Of a stretch of 64,000 bases of DNA, positions 8,042 through 16,339 are shown in pieces; within the stretch, counting starts at the first letter, position 1; each line of letters starts with the position of its first letter. Both the position numbers and the translations under genes were made by a program. Source of the stretch: Bacteroidales bacterium (GTDB lineage: Bacteria; Bacteroidota; Bacteroidia; Bacteroidales; UBA932); the NCBI GenBank assembly GCA_016287075.1, contig JAEEVC010000003.1:1-64000 (forward strand). The letters are read 5' to 3'. The notes under the pieces were generated by a model. The model had not been told where the DNA came from and ran no database searches. It saw only the letters and a program-made list of their open reading frames with translations.

Positions 8042-11000
8042 ATGGCGCGCAATTTTGATTTCGTAAAAGACGCAGGATGGGTTGACCTCCACAGAATCTG
8101 CGACCGGGCGGAGCAGGAGCAAAAAACCAATCCTACATCATCTGCTATCAATAGCCGAAAGGCGCTGGAGCAGACCGTGTCGTACATCTTCTTCCTCAAG
8201 GGATGGCCATACGACGACTTTCCGGGTCTTTATGAACGCACGGTGTGGCCCACGTTCTCGACCTATGTTGGAGATGACATGATGCGTCGTATCAGCTACG
8301 TCCGCAGGATAGGGAACAGAGCAGCCCATGAAGCCGACGGAGTTGCTTCGGGTCAGAGCTTCTACTCTCTACTTGATCTCCACTACATTGTTGCGAATCT
8401 GTTTGTGAAGTTGAAATTGCTAGATGAGGTTCCGGAATTCGATCGCGCCCTGATCCCTGGCCAGGCGGACAATGTCTTTGTCCCGCAGCCGCAGGTTCAG
8501 CCTGTTGCTCCGGTCGTCGCTGAACATCAAGGCGAGCTGGATACTCCTATGGTAACTCATCCGCAGCCGAATGTGTCCGAGGAAGAAACTCGCAAACGCT
8601 ACATTGACCTCCTTCTTGAGGAAGCGGGTTGGACCGTTGATAAGGAACGAGGTAAGACCATACCACACCACGCAGGTATTGAAATCGAAGTGAGTGGTAT
8701 GCCTACTCCTACGGGTACAGGTAAAGCCGACTATGTCCTTTACGGTGCCGATGGCCGCGCACTTGCTGTTGTTGAGGCCAAGAAAACCACCATTGACGCT
8801 GTAAAGGGGGAGGAACAAGCAATACTCTACGCAGCTTCCCTTGAACGTCGTTATGGTCAAAAGCCTGTTATTTTCCTTACTAATGGCTATACAATTGATG
8901 TTATTGACGGCACCTATCCCAAGCATAGGATTTATGCCTTCTACACCGAAGATGACTTGGTCAAGACCCTTGCTCAGCGTAACCGCCGTATAATAACGGA
9001 TGCCGACATCAATCACAGTATCATAGAACGTGAATATCAAGTCCGTTCCATTCATGCTCTGGCAGACCGCTACAACCGTAAGAACCGAAAGGCGTTGCTA
9101 GTCATGGCAACAGGAACCGGCAAGACCCGAGTATCTATCGCCGCCGTCGACGTTCTTATCAAGAGTGGCTGGGTTCACAAGGTCCTGTTCCTTGCCGACC
9201 GCATCTCCCTCGTGAACCAGGCAAAGCGTGCCTATGAGAATTTCCTGCCCAATCTCACGAAGACCGTTCTCAGCGAAGACAAGCACCCGGACATGAATGC
9301 CGAGATTACCTTCTCGACATACCAGACCATGATCCATTATGTGAATGAAGAACAGAAGCAGTTTTCTGTCAAGCGGTTCGATCTTGTAATCGTGGACGAA
9401 GCCCATCGCTCCATTTTCGGGAAGTATAAGAGCATTGTGGACTACTTTGATTCATTGCTCATTGGAATGACGGCCACTCCACGTTCAGATGTTGACCGCA
9501 GCACCTACGATCTTTTCGACTGCGAGACCGGTGAACCGACCTTCACATACGAACTTGAGGAAGCCGTCCGGGATAAATTTCTGAAATACTTCAAAGTCAT
9601 TGACCGCACTACCGACCTGATGAAGCAAGGCCGTAAATACGGTGATATGACAAAAGACGAACAGGAACAAATGGACGAAATTGCCGCCCGGGAAGCCGCC
9701 AGGCTCAACCTTGATCCGGACGACGATGAAGAGGCTGGCCGAGACCTTTATTCAAACGAACTCTTCAACTACCTGTTCAATACTAATACCGTTGATCTGG
9801 TCCTCAAGACCCTTATGGAAGAAGGACACACCGTGGACGATGGCGATAGTATAGGAAAGACTATTATCTTCGCCTTCAACCATAAGCACGCAGAGCTCAT
9901 TGTAGAACGTTTCGGGAAACTATACCCGGAACTGGGTCATGAGTACTGCCAGCTCATCGACACATATGAAAAATATGCAGACGAGCGTCTTCGGAAGTTC
10001 GCCGAGACTCCTATGCCTCGCATTGCTGTCTCCGTGGATATGCTCGATACAGGAGTGGATGTTCCTTCCATTCTCAATCTCGTATTCTTCAAGAAAGTAA
10101 TGAGCAAAATCCGATTCTGGCAGATGATAGGTCGTGGCACACGCCTCTGTCCTGAAATCGGCAAGGAAGACTTCCTCATTTTCGACTGGTGTGGTAATTT
10201 TGACTTCTTTGACCTCCACCCGGAAGGAAAGAAAGATGTGCGTATGCCTTCCCTTACCGAGCGTCTGTTTAATCTCCGGATGGAAATAATGGTCGCGCTG
10301 CAAGCTGCGAATTATCAAGAAGACCCCGCAGCAGTTGCCATCTATAATGACATAAAGACGAAACTTATTGAGCAGGTAAAGGGTCTCAACACCTCCAGGA
10401 TCGATGTGCGGCAGAATATCGAGCTGATTGATAAGTTCTGCGATGAAGCAGCATGGGTTAACGTCAATCCGGTGGATGCACGGAAACTCGAAACAGACGT
10501 GGCACCGCTTTTGGCTCCAGATCAGGACGAAATAAATGCTAAACGTTTCGACCTCCTGATGCTCACCATACAACTGAGAATGATTACGGCACCGGATACC
10601 GATACGACTTTCCTTGATAGGAAAGTTATCCGTGTCGCCGAAGAATTGGAGAAAAAGGCTTCCATACCACAGGTAATGCAGGCAATGCCCACAATCCGGG
10701 AAGTGCAGACAGAGGCGTTTTGGCAGCCCAAACACCTCGACCGTCTTGAGCACGCCCGCAAGGAACTCCGTAATCTCATGCGCTACCTTGACGGCATCTC
10801 CGAGACGTTCGTAATTTCAATCTCCGACGAGGTGATAATCAAACCCGGCCATACCACCACGGTTGTCCCTCGTATGTCCTATCGTAACAGGGTGGAAGAG
10901 TTTCTCGCGGCCAATGAGCACAATTATGTAATGGTCAAGATCAAGTCCCTCAAGCAGATTACGGAAGAGGATATGGACTATCTGCAAAGGAAATTCTGGG

Positions 11001-11332
11001 AGGAGCTTGGCACAAAAGACGAATACGATGAAATTGCCAATGCTAAGGCCCGTGATAACGTTGCGGTATTCATCCGCAAGAGTTTACATGTCGATTACGA
11101 TGAAGCGCTTAGGATGTTCACTGAACTCATCTCAATCAATGTGCTTACTCCTGACCAAGAATCATATTTGAAGGCCCTTATCACATACGTTAATGAGAAT
11201 GGTGATATCCTTCTGGATGATCTCCAGATAGGCCTTCTTGGGCGTTATGAACTTGGTCGCATCTTCGGAGACAAAACTCCTTATATACGTACGTACGTGG
11301 AGACATTACATCGCGTCATCACAGCGGCATAG
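8042..11332 (+). CDS. hsdR: Type I RM restriction subunit HsdR
   Basis: A 1096-residue translocase/endonuclease. It opens with a DUF4145-like helical domain (~1-130). The PD-(D/E)xK nuclease core follows (D230 in GKADYVLYG, E245 and K247 in VVEAKK). The SF2 helicase motor has Walker A ATGTGKTR (356-363), the DEAH box (D452), motif III GMTATP and motif VI QMIGRGTR. The C-terminal helical region mediates assembly with the methylase. All catalytic motifs look intact, so restriction should be active. It begins 12 bp after hsdS and closes the operon. A WYL operator pair follows 27 bp later. Confidence 0.96.
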   Translation: MARNFDFVKDAGWVDLHRICDRAEQEQKTNPTSSAINSRKALEQTVSYIFFLKGWPYDDFPGLYERTVWPTFSTYVGDDMMRRISYVRRIGNRAAHEADGVASGQSFYSLLDLHYIVANLFVKLKLLDEVPEFDRALIPGQADNVFVPQPQVQPVAPVVAEHQGELDTPMVTHPQPNVSEEETRKRYIDLLLEEAGWTVDKERGKTIPHHAGIEIEVSGMPTPTGTGKADYVLYGADGRALAVVEAKKTTIDAVKGEEQAILYAASLERRYGQKPVIFLTNGYTIDVIDGTYPKHRIYAFYTEDDLVKTLAQRNRRIITDADINHSIIEREYQVRSIHALADRYNRKNRKALLVMATGTGKTRVSIAAVDVLIKSGWVHKVLFLADRISLVNQAKRAYENFLPNLTKTVLSEDKHPDMNAEITFSTYQTMIHYVNEEQKQFSVKRFDLVIVDEAHRSIFGKYKSIVDYFDSLLIGMTATPRSDVDRSTYDLFDCETGEPTFTYELEEAVRDKFLKYFKVIDRTTDLMKQGRKYGDMTKDEQEQMDEIAAREAARLNLDPDDDEEAGRDLYSNELFNYLFNTNTVDLVLKTLMEEGHTVDDGDSIGKTIIFAFNHKHAELIVERFGKLYPELGHEYCQLIDTYEKYADERLRKFAETPMPRIAVSVDMLDTGVDVPSILNLVFFKKVMSKIRFWQMIGRGTRLCPEIGKEDFLIFDWCGNFDFFDLHPEGKKDVRMPSLTERLFNLRMEIMVALQAANYQEDPAAVAIYNDIKTKLIEQVKGLNTSRIDVRQNIELIDKFCDEAAWVNVNPVDARKLETDVAPLLAPDQDEINAKRFDLLMLTIQLRMITAPDTDTTFLDRKVIRVAEELEKKASIPQVMQAMPTIREVQTEAFWQPKHLDRLEHARKELRNLMRYLDGISETFVISISDEVIIKPGHTTTVVPRMSYRNRVEEFLAANEHNYVMVKIKSLKQITEEDMDYLQRKFWEELGTKDEYDEIANAKARDNVAVFIRKSLHVDYDEALRMFTELISINVLTPDQESYLKALITYVNENGDILLDDLQIGLLGRYELGRIFGDKTPYIRTYVETLHRVITAA

Positions 11333-11355
11333 AATCATCATACATAAAAGATTTG

Positions 11356-11395
11356 CAACCGTTCAAATAGATTGAACGGTTGCTTTATATTTTTG
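11356..11395 (+). promoter_or_regulatory. WYL operator 3 and promoter
   Basis: The 19-bp core CGTTCAAATAGATTGAACG (11360-11378) is embedded in a longer perfect palindrome with 10-bp arms (CAACCGTTCA and TGAACGGTTG, 11356-11382). TATTTTTG (11388-11395) follows the core after 9 bp, the same spacing as sites 2 and 4. Only an eight-codon frame lies between it and operator 4. It may be the promoter of a gene since deleted, or one half of a tandem control region. Confidence 0.7.
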
Positions 11396-11413
11396 CCGTT
11401 GTAAAAAGAACAA

Positions 11414-11437
11414 ATGGATATGACGGTAGAAAAGTAA
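11414..11437 (+). CDS. Possible 7-residue leader peptide
   Basis: An ATG frame, MDMTVEK then TAA, starts about 12 nt after the likely transcription start from operator 3 and ends before operator 4. It could be a leader peptide, the remnant of a deleted gene, or chance. There is no homology evidence and no conserved ribosome-binding signal to judge by. Confidence 0.15.
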   Translation: MDMTVEK

Positions 11438-11453
11438 CGGTATCATTTCAACT

Positions 11454-11489
11454 CGTTCAGTTAGATTGAACGAATAGCATATAAATTTG
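11454..11489 (+). promoter_or_regulatory. WYL operator 4 and promoter of second operon
   Basis: CGTTCAGTTAGATTGAACG (11454-11472) is followed after 9 bp by TAAATTTG (11482-11489). Operator, spacer and -7 element closely match site 2. The transcript would start near 11496, 20-odd bases before the ATG at 11518. This places the sigma-like, DUF2130, ASCH and HEPN-like genes under the same regulator as the RM genes. Confidence 0.75.
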
Positions 11490-11517
11490 CAGTACTAACC
11501 TAAAAACCGATAACACT

Positions 11518-11856
11518 ATGAAAACGAACTTGACCGACATGACAAAAGCCACCTCCCTCCGCGATGCTGACATTCTTGCTGCCAGAACTAATCCCACGCT
11601 TCAGAGCCAGATTGTCCTCGCTTTCGACAAGGTGATTCTCAAGTATGTAAAAAAATACCATATTGACGGATACTCTCCTCGTGATATGATGCAGGAAGGA
11701 CGTATCGCTGTCTTCTGCGCCATCAGCAGTTATGATCCTACTCAGGGGAGCGAAAGTTTCCGTCGTTACGCACAGACAAGTGTCTATATGTGGTTTGACC
11801 GCATGTACAAGCACTATTCCATTTCCTTTGAGGCTCGCTGCAATGTTGCTGCATAA
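11518..11856 (+). CDS. Sigma-70 region-2-only protein
   Basis: A 112-residue protein that matches sigma-70 region 2 and nothing else. Residues ~38-100 read VILKYVKKYHIDGYSPRD, then MMQEGRIAVFCAISSYDP, then SFRRYAQTSVYMWFDRMY. This fits the DLIQEG ... A(V)xxFDP..G..FSTYA signature that contacts the -10 element and the core polymerase clamp. Regions 3 and 4 are absent. The stop is followed by 57 bp of non-coding sequence and the next gene, with no sign of a frameshifted remainder. Its promoter carries WYL operator 4. It may be a core-binding decoy, an anti-sigma-like modulator or a minimal sigma, and I cannot decide between these. Confidence 0.7.
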   Translation: MKTNLTDMTKATSLRDADILAARTNPTLQSQIVLAFDKVILKYVKKYHIDGYSPRDMMQEGRIAVFCAISSYDPTQGSESFRRYAQTSVYMWFDRMYKHYSISFEARCNVAA

Positions 11857-11913
11857 CGGGCCACAGAACAAAACAATCAAGTAACTGAATAATAACCTTA
11901 AACCAGACAAGCC

Positions 11914-13122
11914 ATGAAAGAAATCATTTGCCCCAACTGCGGAAGTCACATCACTGTAGATGAGTCCCTTTACGCTTCTATCGTGAATCAGGTACGCAAC
12001 GACGAGTTCAATGCTGATGTTGATCGCCGTGTTGCAGAACTGAAGGCACAAGTTGCTGCCGAGCGTAAAAACACAGTTCTCGAAACCCAGAATACGATCC
12101 AGAAAGTGGAAGCCGCCCATGCTAAAGAGATGGCAGAGAAAGACCAGCTTATTTCCCAGCTCCGGGCTTCCATTTCCCAAAATAAGGAGAAAGTGGCTCT
12201 GGCTGTGGCGGAGGAGAAAAATCGCAACCTCGAAGCAATCCAGGATAAAGAAAACACTATTATCCGCCTCCAGGAACAGATGGTGGCAAACAAGGAAGTT
12301 GCCAGCCAGAAAATCGCCCTTCTCAACGACGAAGTCGGCAGACTCAAGGAAATGAAACTACGCCTTTCTACCAAAATGATCGGCGAGTCCCTCGAGGTAC
12401 ACTGTAGCACCGTGTTCAATCAGATGCGTGCGTCCGCCTTCCCGCTTGCATACTTCGAGAAGGACAATGATGCATCAGCTGGCAGTAAGGGTGACTTTAT
12501 CTTCCGCGATTATGATGACGAAGGGCATGAAATTGTCTCAATCATGTTCGAGATGAAGAACGAGGCCGACGAGACGGCAACAAAGCACCGCAACGAGGAT
12601 TTCTTCGCCAAGCTTGACGCTGACCGTCGCCAGAAGAGATGTGAATACGCAGTGTTGGTGTCCCTTCTGGAGCCCGAAAGTGAACTCTACAACGGTGGCA
12701 TTGTTGATGTCAGCTACCGTTATGAGAAGATGTATGTCATTCGGCCGCAGTTCTTCCTGTCCTTTATTTCCTTGATTGACAACGCCGCCAAGAAAACAAT
12801 CGACCTTCAGAAGCAGTTGATTGTGGCACGGAATCAGTCTGTAGATGTCACTAATTTCGAGAGTAAACTAATTGCTTTTCGTGATGGTTTCAACCGGAAT
12901 TTCCAACTGGCCAGCGATAAGTTCGCAAAGGCGATTGCCGAAATCGACAACACCATCCAGCATCTCCAAAAGGTGAAGGATAATCTTCTTAGTTCTGGCA
13001 ACCAACTTCGTCTCGCCAATAACAAGGCTGAAGAGCTTTCTATCAAGAAGCTTACCTACAATAATCCCACAATGAAGGCGAAGTTTGACGAAGCCCGCCA
13101 GTTAACCGATAATAATGCGTAA
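11914..13122 (+). CDS. DUF2130 family nuclease-like protein
   Basis: A 402-residue protein. It begins with CPNCGSH, then a long charged coiled coil (~25-155, EKDQLISQLRASISQNKE and similar). A globular domain follows with GDFIF (D194) and FEMKNE (E213, K215), the PD-(D/E)xK spacing seen in DUF2130. A second helical stretch (~300-380) closes it. DUF2130 proteins are predicted DNA-cleaving or DNA-binding enzymes and turn up in defence and prophage contexts, with little biochemistry known. It lies 57 bp after the sigma-like gene and 28 bp before the ASCH gene, apparently in one transcript under WYL control. Confidence 0.85.
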   Translation: MKEIICPNCGSHITVDESLYASIVNQVRNDEFNADVDRRVAELKAQVAAERKNTVLETQNTIQKVEAAHAKEMAEKDQLISQLRASISQNKEKVALAVAEEKNRNLEAIQDKENTIIRLQEQMVANKEVASQKIALLNDEVGRLKEMKLRLSTKMIGESLEVHCSTVFNQMRASAFPLAYFEKDNDASAGSKGDFIFRDYDDEGHEIVSIMFEMKNEADETATKHRNEDFFAKLDADRRQKRCEYAVLVSLLEPESELYNGGIVDVSYRYEKMYVIRPQFFLSFISLIDNAAKKTIDLQKQLIVARNQSVDVTNFESKLIAFRDGFNRNFQLASDKFAKAIAEIDNTIQHLQKVKDNLLSSGNQLRLANNKAEELSIKKLTYNNPTMKAKFDEARQLTDNNA

Positions 13123-13150
13123 TTTTAACTATTATTAGAGCCTTATTCTT

Positions 13151-13918
13151 ATGAAATGTCTATCAGTACGCCAGCCGTGGGCGTCCCTCCTTGTCAGCGG
13201 CGTAAAGGATGTCGAAAATCGCACCTGGGCGACGCATTATCGAGGCAAACTCCTTATACATGCCTCTTCTAAGAAGATCCCGCACGATGAGTACGATTAC
13301 TATCCGTACGAATGGTACAATTCTCTTATGAATGCCGTCACCACAAATGCTATTCCTAGTGCGGGTCAGTTCCCGTATTCGGCCATCATCGGTTATGTGA
13401 CGCTCAAGGATTGCATAACCGACAGCAAGTCAATCTGGGCTCAACAAGGATGTGTCCATTGGGTAGTTTCCGATGCATACCTCTTCGATACCCCGATTCT
13501 CAATGTCAAAGGGCAGCTCAATGTTTTCGAATACCCGGAGATCAACGAAAACAACCTCCCTCCGGCTCACAAGGCCGATGGTTATGGCATATCACTGGAA
13601 GGCTCAGAACTCGTTGTGAAAACAAGTACGGAGATCCTTTCCATTATAATGGAGAAGCAAGGAAACATGCTTTGCATATATCCGACTCCTGAACTCCGTA
13701 AAGTTCTCGGTACTGGAAAGACTGTGGACACATGGAAACCTCGGCCTTTTGATACTGTCCGTTTCGACCTCCCGGATGATATCCGACGTTTCCGGCATGA
13801 CCATACCGACTACTTTATTGTCAAGGATGAGCAGGGTAATCCCTGTGAGGTGTTCGATTTGAATGAGCGCCTGTTGGGCGATTATACCCTCAACGTGTAC
13901 TTTGGCGAAGAACTCTGA
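13151..13918 (+). CDS. ASCH-domain protein
   Basis: A 255-residue protein with an N-terminal ASCH fold. It opens MKCLSVRQPWASLLVSG, followed by KDVENRTWATHYRGKLLIHAS, which is the family signature. ASCH domains share the PUA-like beta-barrel, bind RNA or modified nucleosides, and some hydrolyse N4-acetylcytidine. The ~100 residues after the ASCH part (FDTVRFDLPDDIRRFRHDHT and onward) are not recognised and may be a separate domain. It sits between the DUF2130 and DUF4209-like genes with short gaps (28 and 11 bp), so it belongs to the WYL-controlled second operon. Recognition of modified bases is a plausible inference, not shown. Confidence 0.85.
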   Translation: MKCLSVRQPWASLLVSGVKDVENRTWATHYRGKLLIHASSKKIPHDEYDYYPYEWYNSLMNAVTTNAIPSAGQFPYSAIIGYVTLKDCITDSKSIWAQQGCVHWVVSDAYLFDTPILNVKGQLNVFEYPEINENNLPPAHKADGYGISLEGSELVVKTSTEILSIIMEKQGNMLCIYPTPELRKVLGTGKTVDTWKPRPFDTVRFDLPDDIRRFRHDHTDYFIVKDEQGNPCEVFDLNERLLGDYTLNVYFGEEL

Positions 13919-13929
13919 ATGCCCATAAG

Positions 13930-15327
13930 ATGGATTATTCTGACATACAGAACGTTAAGAATCAGGTTCCCGTCTTAATCGGGAACCTGAAAGACAAGGG
14001 TGACTTTGGAGATTTTGAAATCCTTCAACAATTGCGATTGACTGTCCCGGCGTTAGTCAAATTCAACCTCAAGGAGGAGCTTGGATCTATCAAGCCTGAA
14101 CTGCTGTCTTTTACTCAAGCAGAAAAGGATAATCGCCCTTATAATACTCCGCTACACGTCTATGAGTTGGTGGCATCTTGTAGAAATGCGTTTACCAAGG
14201 ATGAGACGGAGAGCTATATCAGTATTCTAGCATCGAGATTCGAGGAGGATAGCACAATTTCTCCGGAAAGCAACAGTTTCGACTTGCATTCGATTATTGA
14301 AATGGGCAAGGTGCTTGCCATATTTCGTTTCAAGCAGGGCAAGTTCGATGATGTTGATAGAATCCTGAATTCAACCATCAACTGTATTGAGAAAAACGAT
14401 ACGGACATGCCCGGACTTCGCACCGTAGGACTTTACCGGGATTTAATCCGGCTAGCATCGAACATGGGAAGGCAATCCGTATTGGATCGGCTCAGCGCGA
14501 TTTTAGAAAAGAATGCTCCAAATGTCCACAAAAACATGGCTAAGACAGAGACATCTTTTTCTGTTCCACAAGATATGCTTGATAAAGAGCTGGATCTGAT
14601 GACTGATGGGTATACTATTGATGAGACACTCACCATATTTGCCATGAAATATGTCCCGACGAATGACCAGATTGAAGAATATGTAAAGAAAATACAGGAA
14701 CAAGACGGTATTCTATCGGCCTTCACACATTTGTACTTTACAACAAGTGGAACGCTTTCGCACGAAGTTAGGCCAGGCCCTGAATATAAGAAAGAGCAGG
14801 AAGACCAAATGGTTTCGACTGCATTAAGTTACTTAACGGTTGCCATGCATCTGATTATTGTCACAGGGCAAACGCGAGGAATTTTTACTGTGGACAACAT
14901 CATGAATTTCATTGCAAAGAGTCCGATTTTGACTCCTAGAAGGATCTCCATAATTGAAAAGGGGATGTATGCTTATATGGAGTATGACTATATATCAGCG
15001 ATGTCGATATTGATCCCGCAAATTGAATATATGGTAAGAGCATTCTATGCTCAAAACGGTTATTCGGTTACCTCAAATGACGCCATTGGGACCACTAGCG
15101 ATGCTCTTGGTACGTTGCTCAATAATGAAGAGATTGTAATTCTTGATAGGGATATAACCAGGTATCTTCGTACCATCTTGTCAAACCGGACAGGGTGGAA
15201 TCTCAGGAATCTGTATTGTCATGGGATAGACGATTCGTTCTCTATTATTCAAGCGGACAGGGTGTTTCATATACTACTACTAATGGCAGTCTTAAGTCAG
15301 AGTATTCGGCCCGAATCAGCGTCGTAA
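13930..15327 (+). CDS. DUF4209-like protein with HEPN motif
   Basis: A 465-residue, mostly helical protein. The C-terminal part resembles DUF4209 (SILIPQIEYMVRAFYAQNGY ... LRTILSNRTGWNLRNLYCHG). It contains R426-N-L-Y-C-H431, an RxxxxH motif like that of HEPN ribonucleases. The N-terminal ~250 residues are helical-repeat-like and unrecognised. HEPN proteins in defence loci often cleave RNA to halt growth, so this is a candidate effector. It starts 11 bp after the ASCH gene and is probably the last gene of the second WYL operon, since an AT-rich gap of 91 bp and a compositionally different gene follow. Family assignment is from memory of the motif layout. Confidence 0.65.
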   Translation: MDYSDIQNVKNQVPVLIGNLKDKGDFGDFEILQQLRLTVPALVKFNLKEELGSIKPELLSFTQAEKDNRPYNTPLHVYELVASCRNAFTKDETESYISILASRFEEDSTISPESNSFDLHSIIEMGKVLAIFRFKQGKFDDVDRILNSTINCIEKNDTDMPGLRTVGLYRDLIRLASNMGRQSVLDRLSAILEKNAPNVHKNMAKTETSFSVPQDMLDKELDLMTDGYTIDETLTIFAMKYVPTNDQIEEYVKKIQEQDGILSAFTHLYFTTSGTLSHEVRPGPEYKKEQEDQMVSTALSYLTVAMHLIIVTGQTRGIFTVDNIMNFIAKSPILTPRRISIIEKGMYAYMEYDYISAMSILIPQIEYMVRAFYAQNGYSVTSNDAIGTTSDALGTLLNNEEIVILDRDITRYLRTILSNRTGWNLRNLYCHGIDDSFSIIQADRVFHILLLMAVLSQSIRPESAS

Positions 15328-15418
15328 TTATGACATTCTGTCACGACACCAACGACGGCAAACCATTTGAGATATAGCAAATTATATAGAAACAATTATA
15401 TTCATAAAGCTAAAGATT

Positions 15419-16312
15419 ATGTTTGTAAAAGCAATAGAGATAGCAACAAACTTTACACGCCCATTTACTTCAATCAGTAGAGTGTATGGAGAACAAAATG
15501 CGGAACCGGGATGTGCAACCTTCATTATAGTTAATAATGAGGGCTGGATTCTTACTTGTAAACACGTAGCAAATCAAGTGGCTATAGCAGATCAAGTTAA
15601 CAAGCAATACTACAATTATAAGAGCGAAATATCTTTACTCAATAAAGGCGATAGACATTACAAGTCGAGAGTTAAAGAAATTGAGAAGAAATATGGTTAT
15701 TCAAAAGGGAAAGGCATCCTCATCCAACAAAAAAACATGTTCGTTAATGTCGTTGATAAAATGACAGGGTTTAAAATATTCGAACACCCTAAGTATGATG
15801 TTGCCTTAATACGTTTAGACGGGTTCAGTAAGATTCTATGTAACACTTTTCCTGTGTTTGCAAATGATTCTTCTGGTCTAAAACAAGGGAAATCACTTTG
15901 TAGGTTAGGGTACCCCTATCCAGAATTCACCAACTATGAATATAGCGAAAAGTTAGATGATATTGTCTGGACAAATACTGGAAGGAATCAGACGCCATTA
16001 TTCCCGATTGATGGAATTATGACAAGAAATTGTATGGACGATTCAAGGATTGTTGAAATTGAGCTAAGTAGACCGGGATTGCGAGGTCAGAGTGGAGGAC
16101 CTTTATTTGACGTAAATGGTGTTATTTATGGAATGCAATCCGCGACACTCACTCTACCATTGGGTTTTGACCAGGAGTCAAGAGTAATAAAAGTAAAAGG
16201 AGTCGATAAGAAAGTTAATGACTATTCCTTCATTCATCTTGGTCGCTGTGTACATGTAGACATCTTAAAATCTTTTATGGATAGTTTAGGTGTAAAATAC
16301 CAAGTAGGGTAA
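15419..16312 (+). CDS. Trypsin-like serine protease
   Basis: A 297-residue chymotrypsin-fold protease with a complete triad: H49 in ILTCKHVAN, D127 in KYDVALIRLDG and S225 in RGQSGGPLF. It has no signal peptide, so it should act in the cytoplasm, unlike most DegP-type enzymes. There is no PDZ domain. The sequence is distinctly more AT-rich than the genes before it, so it may have arrived separately. Intracellular trypsin-like proteases recur in defence islands as proteolytic effectors or activators, which is the likeliest role here. The gap upstream (15328-15418) is AT-rich and could hold its own promoter. No WYL operator is present. It converges with the Mrr-like gene, 27 bp apart. Confidence 0.85.
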   Translation: MFVKAIEIATNFTRPFTSISRVYGEQNAEPGCATFIIVNNEGWILTCKHVANQVAIADQVNKQYYNYKSEISLLNKGDRHYKSRVKEIEKKYGYSKGKGILIQQKNMFVNVVDKMTGFKIFEHPKYDVALIRLDGFSKILCNTFPVFANDSSGLKQGKSLCRLGYPYPEFTNYEYSEKLDDIVWTNTGRNQTPLFPIDGIMTRNCMDDSRIVEIELSRPGLRGQSGGPLFDVNGVIYGMQSATLTLPLGFDQESRVIKVKGVDKKVNDYSFIHLGRCVHVDILKSFMDSLGVKYQVG

Positions 16313-16339
16313 AAGAGGTATATGCTTTGAATAGTGCTA

